Of a stretch of 16,686 bases of DNA, positions 7,575 to 14,815 are shown in pieces (position 1 is the stretch's first letter; each line of letters starts with the position of its first letter). This stretch comes from Thiotrichaceae bacterium (GTDB taxonomy: Bacteria > Pseudomonadota > Gammaproteobacteria > Thiotrichales > Thiotrichaceae): assembly GCA_026992705.1 (NCBI GenBank), contig JALWYT010000223.1, positions 1 through 16,686 on the forward strand. Direction: 5' to 3'. The notes under the pieces were generated by a model, which did not search any database, had not been told where the DNA came from, and was given only the letters and a program-made list of their open reading frames with translations. The position numbers and the translations under genes are program-made.

Positions 7575-10184
7575 TTAAGGTAAACTTTTATCCACAATTT
7601 CTGTTACATCTTTTGATAGCTGCTCTTTGGCGGCGATGCGTTCGAGTTGTTGTTTCATTTTTTCGGCTCGATTTGCTTCGTAGTGTTTCCAGTTCATTAG
7701 AGAACGAACTAGACGAGATGCAACTTGTGGGTTGAGTTTATCAAGTTCCATGACTTGCTCGGCGACAAATTCATAGCCACTGCCGTCTGCGGCATGGAAT
7801 CTTACTAGATTGACTGCGAAACTGTTGATAACAGAGCGTACTTTGTTGGGATTACGAATATCAAATAGCTCGTGCTGCATTAATTGCTTGACTCGCTCTA
7901 GGGTATCTTCGCGTTTAGATGAGGCTTGTGCGGCAAACCAGCTATCCATGACGAGACTATTGTCTTTCCATTGTTCGTGGAATTCTGCAATGGCTTTGTT
8001 GGTTTGTTCTGTTTGTAAATTTGCCAAACAGGAGAATGCCGCGAGCTGGTCAGTCATATTATTCGCCGTTTTAAATTGCTGATAAATGGTTTCAACAATG
8101 CCGTCATCGTCAATCGCACTCAGGTAGCCTAAGCAGGTATTTTTCAAGGCTCGCTTGCCCATGCTTTGTGAGTCGATTTGATAATCACCTTTGTCTTGCA
8201 ATTGTTCATATTGCTTTTCAAAGTCCACCCGCAGAGCATTGGCTAGGGTTTTGTGCATGGTTTCACGCACTTCAAATATCGCTTGCGGGTCAGCGGGTTT
8301 ACTGGCTTCAACAAGAAGCAACGATGATGGCAATGCTAAGGCTTTGGCTCGGAATGCAGGGTCAAGTTGCTCATTATTGAGGACTTGTTGATAGGCTTCG
8401 ATAATGTCATGCTCTAAGCCATAAGCCTCGCCTTTTTTATGCTTCTCCAGCATATCTAGCAATAATTTTAGAGCAAGCTGTTGGATGGCATTCCAGCGGT
8501 TAAACTCATCGCTGTCGTGCTTCATTAGGAATAAATAATCCGCTGTGCTGTAATCGTATTCGACTTTAACAGGAGCAGAAAAGCCTCTTAATAGCGATGG
8601 CACAGGTTTTTCGCTGATATTTTCAAAACTGAAACTCTGCTCTGCTTCAGTCAATACAAGCAGTTGATTGTCTAAACCTAAATCATAATCCTCACCTTTG
8701 GTGTTCAGTAAGCCAAGCTTGAACGGGATGATAAAAGGTTGCTTGCTATCGGATTCTGGTGTTGCTGGGCAGCTTTGTTTGAAGTGTAATTGGCATTGTT
8801 GCTTGGCTTGATCATATTCCATGCTAACTGCCACCGTTGGTGTACCTGCTTGGTCGTACCACGTTTGAAATTGGCTTAAATCTTTGCCATTGGCATCTGC
8901 CATCGCTGCCATAAAGTCTTCAGTCGTTACAGCTTGCCCATCATGACGTTCAAAATAGAGCTTCATGCCTTTCTGAAAGCCTTCTTCACCGAGCAATGTG
9001 TGGTAAAGACGCACCACTTCTGCCCCTTTTTCATACACGGTTAGCGTGTAGAAGTTATTAATTTCTGAGAATGAGGCAGGGCGAACGGGGTGAGCCATTG
9101 GGCTGGCATCTTCGGCAAATTGAGCACTGCGTAACAGGCTAACGTCCTCAATTCGCTTGACAGCTCGTGAGTGTAAATCGGAGGTAAATTCTTGGTCTCT
9201 GAATACGGTTAAGCCTTCTTTTAAACTCAGTTGAAACCAATCTCGACAAGTGACGCGATTGCCTGTCCAATTGTGAAAATATTCATGCCCAATGACGGCT
9301 TCGATAGCAGTATAGCTGTTATCCGTTGCGGTTTCAGGGCTGGCAAAGACTAATTTTGAGTTGAAGATATTCAAGCCTTTATTTTCCATTGCCCCCATAT
9401 TGAAGTCATCAACGGCAACAATCATGTAAATATCTAAATCATATTCTAGCCCAAAGCGTTCTTCATCCCACTGCATTGCCCGCTTGAGGGATTGCATAGC
9501 GTGGTCGCATTTGTCGATATTATGGGCTTCGGTATAAATTTTTAAGGTAACTTCTCGCCCTGATTTTGTGGTGAAACGGTCTTCTACATTTTGTAAATCC
9601 CCTGCGACAAGAGCGAATAAATAAGCCGGCTTTTTGTATGGATCTTGCCATTTTGCCCAATGGCGACCATCGGCTAAATCACCATGATTCAGCAAATTAC
9701 CATTGGATAGCAGAACGGGGTATTTTTCTTTGTCGGCAATAATTTGCGTAGTAAAGCTTGCCATAACATCAGGGCGGTCTTGATAATAGGTGATTTTTCT
9801 AAAACCTTGAGCCTCGCACTGCGTACAGAAATTGCCGCTGGATTTGTATAAACCTTCGAGTGAGGTGTTATTTTGTGGGTAAATCCGTGTGTCGATTTCT
9901 AGGGTAAATCGCTCTGGCAGATTCCTTAGTATCATGCCTTCATCGCTGAGTTCGTAGTCGTCTGTGCTGAGTGTTTTATCATCAAGCTTAACGGATAATA
10001 ATTCTAATGCTTCACCGTCAAGCTGTAGCGTGTTATCAGCTTCATGGTTTTGCTGATAGACAGTTTTTGATTTTACCAGTGTAAAAGCTTCGTCTAATGA
10101 AAAGGTTAATTCAATTGACTCGGCTTGGTAGTTTGTTTTTTTGTAGTCTTTGAGGTATATGATGTTAGATTCGGTGTTTTTCAT
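7575..10184 (-). CDS. pepN: Aminopeptidase N (M1 family zinc metallopeptidase)
   Basis: Removes N-terminal residues of broad type from peptides in the cytosol, completing ATP-dependent protein degradation. The 869-residue product has E. coli length (870). The catalytic domain carries GAMENKGLNIFN (starting near 265), the exopeptidase motif that binds the free amino terminus. The zinc site is His300-Glu301-x2-His304, with the third ligand Glu323 in LSLKEGLTVFRDQEF. TVYEKGAEV further on contains the conserved catalytic Tyr. The N-terminal beta domain opens with the family-typical YLKDYKKTNY. The ATG at 10182-10184 lacks an obvious Shine-Dalgarno sequence. The start lies 11 bp after the DUF3465 stop on the same strand, so the two are probably co-transcribed. 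The stop codon falls inside the small palindrome CCTTTTAAGG (7571-7580). Confidence 0.98.
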   Translation of the reverse strand: MKNTESNIIYLKDYKKTNYQAESIELTFSLDEAFTLVKSKTVYQQNHEADNTLQLDGEALELLSVKLDDKTLSTDDYELSDEGMILRNLPERFTLEIDTRIYPQNNTSLEGLYKSSGNFCTQCEAQGFRKITYYQDRPDVMASFTTQIIADKEKYPVLLSNGNLLNHGDLADGRHWAKWQDPYKKPAYLFALVAGDLQNVEDRFTTKSGREVTLKIYTEAHNIDKCDHAMQSLKRAMQWDEERFGLEYDLDIYMIVAVDDFNMGAMENKGLNIFNSKLVFASPETATDNSYTAIEAVIGHEYFHNWTGNRVTCRDWFQLSLKEGLTVFRDQEFTSDLHSRAVKRIEDVSLLRSAQFAEDASPMAHPVRPASFSEINNFYTLTVYEKGAEVVRLYHTLLGEEGFQKGMKLYFERHDGQAVTTEDFMAAMADANGKDLSQFQTWYDQAGTPTVAVSMEYDQAKQQCQLHFKQSCPATPESDSKQPFIIPFKLGLLNTKGEDYDLGLDNQLLVLTEAEQSFSFENISEKPVPSLLRGFSAPVKVEYDYSTADYLFLMKHDSDEFNRWNAIQQLALKLLLDMLEKHKKGEAYGLEHDIIEAYQQVLNNEQLDPAFRAKALALPSSLLLVEASKPADPQAIFEVRETMHKTLANALRVDFEKQYEQLQDKGDYQIDSQSMGKRALKNTCLGYLSAIDDDGIVETIYQQFKTANNMTDQLAAFSCLANLQTEQTNKAIAEFHEQWKDNSLVMDSWFAAQASSKREDTLERVKQLMQHELFDIRNPNKVRSVINSFAVNLVRFHAADGSGYEFVAEQVMELDKLNPQVASRLVRSLMNWKHYEANRAEKMKQQLERIAAKEQLSKDVTEIVDKSLP

Positions 10185-10195
10185 GGTTTTTAAGT

Positions 10196-10666
10196 TTATT
10201 TATAATATTTGCCATTGTAATAAATCCAACCACGTTCTCGGTGGTTACGTTGGTCGTAGTGTGTCCAGTGAATGACTCCACCGCGATGATTCCATTCATA
10301 ACGCCCTTTGATGCGAACCTTATCCCCAACAGAAAGCGGAACATAATCTGCAATATCAATATTATGAGCAATCAATAACGTTATGTCATCAGCAGCTTTA
10401 ACTAAGAATCTTTGATGCTGGCTACCTTTACGATCATCTTTAAGTTTTTTAATCACCGTTGCATCAAGTGTTAACCAAAAACGGGCATTGGTATCATGTT
10501 TAGCTTGCCTGATCTTATCTAATACCGCTTGTTGTGATACATTTTGATCTTGATTTTGTGTTGTTGTCGGTGGTGATGTTCCTTGTTTCGACTGATATAG
10601 CTGATAAGCCACTACTAAAATAATTAGCAGTATGCTGATAATGAGTTTAATAAGTTTGATATTCAT
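10196..10666 (-). CDS. DUF3465 domain protein with N-terminal membrane anchor
   Basis: Function unknown. The 156-residue protein begins with a short basic segment and a hydrophobic stretch (about 8-22, IILVVAYQLYQ-like), either an uncleaved membrane anchor or a signal peptide. A Thr/Gln-rich linker (about 28-48) follows, then a conserved globular domain: FWLTLDATVIKKLKDD (63-78), GSQHQRFLV (81-89), LLIAHNIDIADYVPL (about 96-110), VGDKVRIKGRYEWN (112-125), GGVIHWTHYD (129-138) and GWIYYNGKYY at the end. This matches the DUF3465 pattern, a small beta-rich fold that looks OB-like; that fold is my inference. It precedes pepN by 11 bp on the same strand. The 128-bp region upstream holds the erpA terminator and no clear promoter. 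Confidence 0.85.
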   Translation of the reverse strand: MNIKLIKLIISILLIILVVAYQLYQSKQGTSPPTTTQNQDQNVSQQAVLDKIRQAKHDTNARFWLTLDATVIKKLKDDRKGSQHQRFLVKAADDITLLIAHNIDIADYVPLSVGDKVRIKGRYEWNHRGGVIHWTHYDQRNHRERGWIYYNGKYYK

Positions 10667-10740
10667 AAAGTTAAAATTTTAATAAAAGATATGTTTGCAA
10701 TCTTCTACGTATTCAATCGTTTAATATAGGGATTTACTGC

Positions 10741-10770
10741 ATAAAAAAGGCTGCATAATACGCAGCCTTT
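10741..10770. terminator. Rho-independent terminator downstream of erpA
   Basis: A perfect 9-bp stem, AAAGGCTGC (10746-10754) with GCAGCCTTT (10762-10770), closes a 7-nt loop. On the minus strand it is followed by TTTTTTAT, making a strong intrinsic terminator for erpA, whose stop lies 25 bp upstream in the direction of transcription. It separates erpA from DUF3465-pepN. Confidence 0.9.
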
Positions 10771-10794
10771 ATACATGACAACTCAAAAGCAGAG

Positions 10795-11151
10795 TTAGTC
10801 TGTACTAAACGATGAGCCGCAACCACAGGTTGTTGTTGCATTTGGATTTCTGATTACAAATTGAGCTCCCTCTAGCCCTTCAGTATAGTCAATTTCTGCA
10901 CCTGCTAGATATTGAAAACTCATTGGATCGATCAATAACGTTACACCATCTTTAGTGACTTGTGTATCACCATCCTGTATATCTTCATCAAATGTAAAGC
11001 CATATTGGAAACCAGAACAACCACCTCCTGTAACAAAAACACGCAGTTTTAGGTTGTCATTATCTTCTTCTTTAATCAAAGCTCCAACCTTTGCAGCAGC
11101 GGCATCAGTAAAGACCAATGGATCAGTTGATGTGTTTGTTTCAGCATTCAT
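10795..11151 (-). CDS. erpA: Iron-sulfur cluster insertion protein ErpA
   Basis: A-type carrier that receives Fe-S clusters from the assembly scaffold and inserts them into targets such as the isoprenoid enzymes IspG and IspH in E. coli. The 118-residue product has the three conserved cluster-binding cysteines: Cys45 in GGGCSGFQYGF, and Cys109 and Cys111 in TTCGCGSSF. The variant GGGCSGFQYGFTFDED, with an N-terminus extended relative to IscA, points to ErpA. GGAGA lies eight bases before the ATG. The gene has its own terminator and a good candidate promoter, and is set off from the upstream bactofilin by 137 bp, so it is probably transcribed alone. No IscR site could be identified by eye. Confidence 0.97.
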   Translation of the reverse strand: MNAETNTSTDPLVFTDAAAAKVGALIKEEDNDNLKLRVFVTGGGCSGFQYGFTFDEDIQDGDTQVTKDGVTLLIDPMSFQYLAGAEIDYTEGLEGAQFVIRNPNATTTCGCGSSFSTD

Positions 11152-11253
11152 TTAAAGTGTCTCCAGACAAAGTAGTTAATGCTTTAACAGTACCATTCAT
11201 CCATAATATGAGCAAGAAACTATAATAGCTATGAAAGTATTCAGAAAATACCA

Positions 11254-11283
11254 TTTATACTGATATTGATATTTTTGAATCAA
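11254..11283 (-). promoter_or_regulatory. Candidate erpA promoter
   Basis: On the minus strand TTGATT (11278-11283) and TATAAA (11254-11259) are separated by 18 bp, matching 4 of 6 and 5 of 6 consensus bases. Transcription would start near 11246, leaving a leader of about 95 nt. The leader ends with a short hairpin, TGTC-TGGA-GACA (11158-11169), whose loop holds the start of the Shine-Dalgarno sequence. Confidence 0.5.
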
Positions 11284-11288
11284 ACTGT

Positions 11289-11735
11289 TCAAGATGGCTC
11301 TGGCTCAGCACTAACAGCTTCAGATACAGCAGGTGTACCTGCATAACCTGTGTCATCTTTTTGGCGGACAAGTTTGCCATTAACCTCCGAACCAACCGCC
11401 ATTTCTAACAGATTGTAATAAACATCACCACAGACACGAGCTTTTTCGTAGAGCTCAACTTTACCATTGGCAAAAACATCCCCATCTATAGTTCCATTCA
11501 CAACAATATTAGGTACTCTTACTTCACCTTGGATATGTCCATGTTCACTGAGAACTAACATTGCATCCTTATCATCAGCTGTTAGATTACCTTTAATCAT
11601 TCCTTCTATATGTAACCCCCCTGAGAAGCGAATATCACCATCAATCGTTGTACCTCGACCTAATAAGGTATCAATTTTTGCACTTTTAATTTTTTGATCA
11701 TTATCTAACGATGATGATTTTTTGTTTTTGAACAT
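11289..11735 (-). CDS. Bactofilin (polymer-forming cytoskeletal protein)
   Basis: Bactofilins self-assemble without nucleotide into filaments and act as scaffolds for cell shape, stalks or local peptidoglycan synthesis. The 148-residue product has a flexible basic N-terminus (1-22), a right-handed beta-helix core (about 25-120) with regularly spaced G-x-I/V-x-G turns (IDGDIRFSGGLHIEG at 31-45, GHIQGEVRVPNIVVNGTIDGD split across 66-86, VCGDVYYNLLEM at 101-112) and a Pro/Glu-rich tail. I chose the ATG at 11733-11735 because AAGGAG lies eight bases upstream; the GTG three codons earlier overlaps that ribosome-binding site. It lies 31 bp after DUF6776 on the same strand and is probably co-transcribed with it. 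The membrane-anchored neighbour could be a partner, an inference from order only. Confidence 0.92.
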   Translation of the reverse strand: MFKNKKSSSLDNDQKIKSAKIDTLLGRGTTIDGDIRFSGGLHIEGMIKGNLTADDKDAMLVLSEHGHIQGEVRVPNIVVNGTIDGDVFANGKVELYEKARVCGDVYYNLLEMAVGSEVNGKLVRQKDDTGYAGTPAVSEAVSAEPEPS

Positions 11736-11766
11736 GAACAACACTCCTTAATAAATTGTGTAATAA

Positions 11767-12555
11767 CTATTTTATTGCCGTAAACCAATCATAGCTTTTT
11801 TCTATGGTTTTTCCAGTAGAAGGATTAACCGTTAATTTCACTTTATCCGGCTTAAAGCCATCTGGTAACTCTATTTCACTTTCTAAACTTTGATAATATT
11901 TTAGTGAAAATCGTGTTAGTGCTTTACCTATATCACGAGGTACTAAGTTTTCATGGCGTAGTGTAGTGGTTCTATTGCCTTGTTTTCCTGTAATTGTAAT
12001 AGAGAAATGACCTTCTATTGAAGATTCATCACGGCGAATATAGGATAATACAACACGATAATGATAACGATTTTTATCTTTAAGTTTATTGCCGTTATGA
12101 TCAACTTCTACGAGATTTAGACCAAAATGTTGAATATGTAAACCTTGTTTAAGGTCTTTTTTATTTAATATATTGCCATAAAGTAATAATTCTTCCGAAG
12201 CTTCTCCTAACTTTTTTTCTTCAAGTTGTAGTTTTATATTTAATTTTTCATTTGCAACTTTTTGTATTTCTCGCTCACGTTTTACGATACCTAGTTGCTG
12301 CTCTAAGTTTTTAATTTTTTCTTTTTGCGTTTCAACAAGATGTTTCTGCTCATTTATTTTTCCTCTTAGGCTAGTAGCAAATGTATTATTTGCATTTGCA
12401 TCAGCAGGAATTAAGTAGCCTGATATAAATAACCAAGCAGCTCCTGCTAGTAGCAGTAAGCTTAAAAGGATAACAAAATACCAGCAAAGCTTCCCTTGAG
12501 CGCTTGATGGTTTAACACGCATCTGCCCTTGCTCAAATTTATACTCTAGTGCCAT
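11767..12555 (-). CDS. DUF6776-like bitopic membrane protein with coiled coil
   Basis: Function unknown. From the ATG at 12553-12555 (AGGA eleven bases upstream) the product has 262 residues. It has a short cytosolic N-terminus with basic residues, one transmembrane helix (about 23-46, WYFVILLSLLLLAGAAWLF), a periplasmic coiled coil (about 58-128, rich in KxxxLEQQL heptads) and a C-terminal beta-type domain (about 135-262) with HIQHFGLNLVEVD, YHYRVVLSYIRR and FSITITGKQG. This layout matches the DUF6776 proteins often found next to bactofilin genes. A TTG seven codons upstream is in frame but has no Shine-Dalgarno sequence at the right distance. Alternatives such as a generic cell-envelope coiled-coil protein cannot be excluded. 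Confidence 0.8.
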   Translation of the reverse strand: MALEYKFEQGQMRVKPSSAQGKLCWYFVILLSLLLLAGAAWLFISGYLIPADANANNTFATSLRGKINEQKHLVETQKEKIKNLEQQLGIVKREREIQKVANEKLNIKLQLEEKKLGEASEELLLYGNILNKKDLKQGLHIQHFGLNLVEVDHNGNKLKDKNRYHYRVVLSYIRRDESSIEGHFSITITGKQGNRTTTLRHENLVPRDIGKALTRFSLKYYQSLESEIELPDGFKPDKVKLTVNPSTGKTIEKSYDWFTAIK

Positions 12556-12573
12556 ATATTTTCTATTCCTAAA

Positions 12574-12614
12574 CAATATGTTACATATTGTAACAAAATT
12601 GTATTGACTTTTAA
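12574..12614 (-). promoter_or_regulatory. Extended -10 promoter overlapped by palindromes, upstream of DUF6776-bactofilin
   Basis: On the minus strand TTAAAA (12609-12614) and TACAAT (12587-12592) are 16 bp apart. TGT directly precedes TACAAT, giving an extended -10. Two overlapping inverted repeats cover the -10 and the start site: GTTACA-N3-TGTAAC (12580-12594) and CAATATG-N3-CATATTG (12574-12590). A protein bound here would block the promoter, so this is a candidate operator. The regulator is not known, and the motif does not look like an ArgR box. Confidence 0.45.
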
Positions 12615-12634
12615 CAGATTTGCTAAACTTTCTA

Positions 12635-13666
12635 CTATGGTAATAATGCTGCTTGCTTTAATCCTGTTGACTCTTCAAAATCTAGCATTAAATTCATATT
12701 TTGTACGGCTTGACCTGCTGCACCTTTCACTAAATTATCAATAACTGAGAGTATAATGATACGATCAGTATGCTTTGGCTGATTAGGTGAAATTTGGCAT
12801 ATATTTGAGCCACGCACGCTTCTGGTTTCAGGTGGAGTTCCTGCTGGCAGTACATCAACAAACGGTTCGTTTTTATAAAATTCCTGATATAAGGTATTCA
12901 AATCACAGTCTGTTGCTGACTTTTTCACATACAAGCTGGCTTCAATGCCTCTAATCATCGGTACAAGATGAGGAAGAAATGTTAAGCCGACATCTTCACC
13001 CGTAACAGTCGATAATGTTTGTGCAATTTCTGGCTGGTGTCTGTGCCCTGAAACAGCATAGGCTTTAAAGCTTTCCCCTGCTTCACAGAGCAATGTTCCG
13101 ACATTAGCCTTCCGCCCTGCTCCACTCACTCCGCTTTTGGTATCAGCAATAATATCATCAAGCTCGATGCAGCCTGATTTTAATAATGGCAATAGCCCAA
13201 GCGTCACTGCTGTTGGATAGCAACCTGGATTGGCAACAACATCAGCATTCTTTATTTGTTCGCGGTTAATTTCAGGTAAGCCGTACACCGCACTGGATAA
13301 TAGTTCTGGGCAAGCATGTGTCATGCCATACCATTCTTGCCAAACATCAACGTCTTTAATTCTGAAATCTGCGGCAAGGTCGATAACTTTTACCCCTGCC
13401 TCTATTAAAGCAGCCGTGTTTTGCATGGCAATTCCATTCGGTGTTGCAAAAAACACCAGATCACATTCGGCTAATGTATCAATATCTGGAGCAACAAATT
13501 CAAGGTCTAAATATCCACGTAAATTTGGGAACATAGCATCAACCCGTGAGTCTGCATTAGCCCGTGATGTTACCATTGTAATTTCAATGTTTGGATGGTT
13601 CACAAGAAATCTTAGTAATTCTACACCGGTATAACCCGTGGCTCCGACTATTCCTATTTTCTTCAC
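12635..13666 (-). CDS. argC: N-acetyl-gamma-glutamyl-phosphate reductase
   Basis: Third step of arginine synthesis: NADPH-dependent reduction of N-acetylglutamyl-5-phosphate to the semialdehyde, in the cytosol. The 343-residue product begins with the NADP-binding GIVGATGYTGVELLRFL (5-21). It carries the active-site Cys149 in NPGCYPTA (147-154), the SGVSGAGRKA loop (178-187) and the His-rich GHRHQPEI (207-214). Length is typical of the family (about 345). The start codon is GTG (13664-13666), supported by AGGAG ten bases upstream and by the immediate dinucleotide-binding motif. Other arg genes are absent here. It is divergent from hemJ across 76 bp, which holds a spaced inverted repeat TTGATAA (13684-13690) / TTATCAA (13712-13718). 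I saw no ArgR box. Confidence 0.97.
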   Translation of the reverse strand: MKKIGIVGATGYTGVELLRFLVNHPNIEITMVTSRANADSRVDAMFPNLRGYLDLEFVAPDIDTLAECDLVFFATPNGIAMQNTAALIEAGVKVIDLAADFRIKDVDVWQEWYGMTHACPELLSSAVYGLPEINREQIKNADVVANPGCYPTAVTLGLLPLLKSGCIELDDIIADTKSGVSGAGRKANVGTLLCEAGESFKAYAVSGHRHQPEIAQTLSTVTGEDVGLTFLPHLVPMIRGIEASLYVKKSATDCDLNTLYQEFYKNEPFVDVLPAGTPPETRSVRGSNICQISPNQPKHTDRIIILSVIDNLVKGAAGQAVQNMNLMLDFEESTGLKQAALLP

Positions 13667-13742
13667 GATAACAATGCTCCTGTTTGATAAAATCGGTATA
13701 GTACTACCTCGTTATCAATTTGCGAAATTTTAAGGATACTTT

Positions 13743-14168
13743 ATGTACGAATGGTTAAAAGCATTCCATATTATTTTTATGGTGACGTGGTTTGCGGGCT
13801 TGTTTTATCTTCCTCGAATCTTCGTTTATCACGCCATGCCAGAGAATAAAGCCAGTTTTGAATTATTTAAAATAATGGAACATCGCTTATATATTATGAT
13901 GACAATCGGTGCAATATTGACCGCTATTTTGGGTAGTGCCGTGTTTTTAATGAATAGCCAATACTATCTTGCTAGTTCTTGGTTTTATGCAAAACTCGTG
14001 CTTATTACTTTATTGATTATTTATCATATTTGGTGTCGACAATTAGTCATTAAATTTCGAGAAAACCAAAATACCCATGATCATCGCTGGTATCGCTATT
14101 TTAATGAAGCTCCGTCATTATTATTAATTGCTATTGTGATTTTGGTTGTAGTGAAGGTTAATTTCTAA
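13743..14168 (+). CDS. hemJ: Protoporphyrinogen oxidase HemJ
   Basis: Membrane-bound, oxygen-independent oxidation of protoporphyrinogen IX to protoporphyrin IX, the penultimate step of heme synthesis in bacteria lacking HemG and HemY. The 141-residue product has about four transmembrane helices (roughly 6-28, 50-72, 80-100 and 122-140). It starts with the family signature: His9 in AFHIIFMVTWFAGLFYLPR, then FVYHA, the region carrying the conserved heme-binding His. Conserved downstream features are MEHRLY (46-51) and WFYAKLVL. AAGGA lies six bases before the ATG. It is divergent from argC and converges on the 6S RNA gene. Older annotations call this family UPF0093 or CopD-like. Confidence 0.93.
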   Translation: MYEWLKAFHIIFMVTWFAGLFYLPRIFVYHAMPENKASFELFKIMEHRLYIMMTIGAILTAILGSAVFLMNSQYYLASSWFYAKLVLITLLIIYHIWCRQLVIKFRENQNTHDHRWYRYFNEAPSLLLIAIVILVVVKVNF

Positions 14169-14204
14169 AGAGAGTTTAGCATCTGCAAGAAAGAAAAGGG
14201 AAAG

Positions 14205-14400
14205 ATAGAGGTGAGACCAGAGTAACGTCGTCAATCCATCGACCTTGAACCAAAGTTCAAAGGTGGGAGTATTCAAAAACTTATTAGGCTTACCAATACA
14301 TTGGTCATGCACACAAAGCTCTATTCAACTTCCGAGATAGATAATTAGGCTCAAGGGCATTATCAAGAAGACTAACGTATACCCCAGAATCACCATGAAT
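14205..14400 (-). ncRNA. ssrS: 6S RNA
   Basis: 6S RNA mimics an open promoter and sequesters sigma-70 RNA polymerase in stationary phase. The minus strand shows the expected parts in order. CCCTTGAGCC (14356-14347) is the 5' side of the central bubble, matching CCCCTGAGCC of E. coli. GCATGACC and GGTAAGCCTAA form the apical region (E. coli GCATGCTCGG through GAGAAGCCT). ACCTTTGAAC-TTTG-GTTCAAGG is the 3' hairpin (E. coli CACCTTGAACCAAGGGTTCAAGG). A closing stem pairs GGTGA (near 14394-14390) with TCACC (14214-14210), and internally GTC/GAC and ACGT/ACGT. Length is about 190 nt, near the usual 184; the ends are good to about five bases. It sits just downstream of zapA, its usual neighbour in gammaproteobacteria, but the usual fau/ygfA gene is absent. 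It accounts for the otherwise gene-free stretch 14169-14483. Confidence 0.9.
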
Positions 14401-14403
14401 CTT

Positions 14404-14432
14404 ATACTAATATACTTTTTCTATTTTGTTAA
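14404..14432 (-). promoter_or_regulatory. Candidate 6S RNA promoter
   Basis: On the minus strand TTAACA (14427-14432) and TAGTAT (14404-14409) are 17 bp apart, placing transcription start at about 14397, which agrees with the 5' end inferred from the RNA closing stem. The -10 matches only 4 of 6 consensus bases, and the region 14401-14483 is AT-rich enough to offer others. 6S RNA could also be made by read-through from zapA. Confidence 0.4.
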
Positions 14433-14483
14433 GTAATCTATCTACATATTAATAAAATTTATACGTTGTACTTTATTGATGAA

Positions 14484-14792
14484 CTAATCTTTTTGATATT
14501 TATCAATAGCCTCGATAATATCTAATTCAATTTTCTTAAGTCTTTGCATCGACCGTTTATCAATATTTTCAACTTGACTTGTTGTATTTAGCATATCATG
14601 AGCAATATTTAACGCTGCCATGACAGCTATCCGATCGGTACCAATAACCTTACCTGCTCGACGAATTTCATTCATCTTTTCATCAACATATTTAGCTGAA
14701 CGAAACAGAGCATCTTCTTCACCTTCTGGACAAGCAACTAAGTAGTCTTTACCTAAGATTCGTACAGTCAATGCATTAGGATTTTTTGCCAT
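14484..14792 (-). CDS. zapA: Cell division protein ZapA
   Basis: Binds FtsZ in the cytosol and cross-links protofilaments to stabilise the Z-ring at midcell. The 102-residue product has the ZapA layout: an N-terminal FtsZ-binding beta hairpin (VRILGKDYLVACPEGEEDAL, 10-29), a helix with AKYVDEKMNEIR (33-44), IGTDRIAVMAALNIAHDML (50-68), and a C-terminal coiled coil (70-100) for tetramer formation. AGAGAGG lies eight bases before the ATG. It follows the TIGR02449-like gene by 23 bp, with 6S RNA downstream, the conserved order in this class. Confidence 0.95.
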   Translation of the reverse strand: MAKNPNALTVRILGKDYLVACPEGEEDALFRSAKYVDEKMNEIRRAGKVIGTDRIAVMAALNIAHDMLNTTSQVENIDKRSMQRLKKIELDIIEAIDKYQKD

Positions 14793-14815
14793 GAATATAA
14801 CCTCTCTTTAATACA

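Noticed and set aside
7571..7580. CCTTTTAAGG palindrome at the pepN stop codon
   Set aside because: Too short and AT-rich to be meaningful alone, with no T-tract placement that would make it a terminator.
13667..13742. ArgR operator upstream of argC
   Set aside because: I looked for an ATTCA/TGAAT-type ARG box in the argC-hemJ gap and found none.
14124..14312. 62-codon open frame on the minus strand through the 6S RNA region
   Set aside because: It crosses the 3' half of the 6S RNA gene and the end of hemJ; the conserved signal there is RNA structure, not protein.
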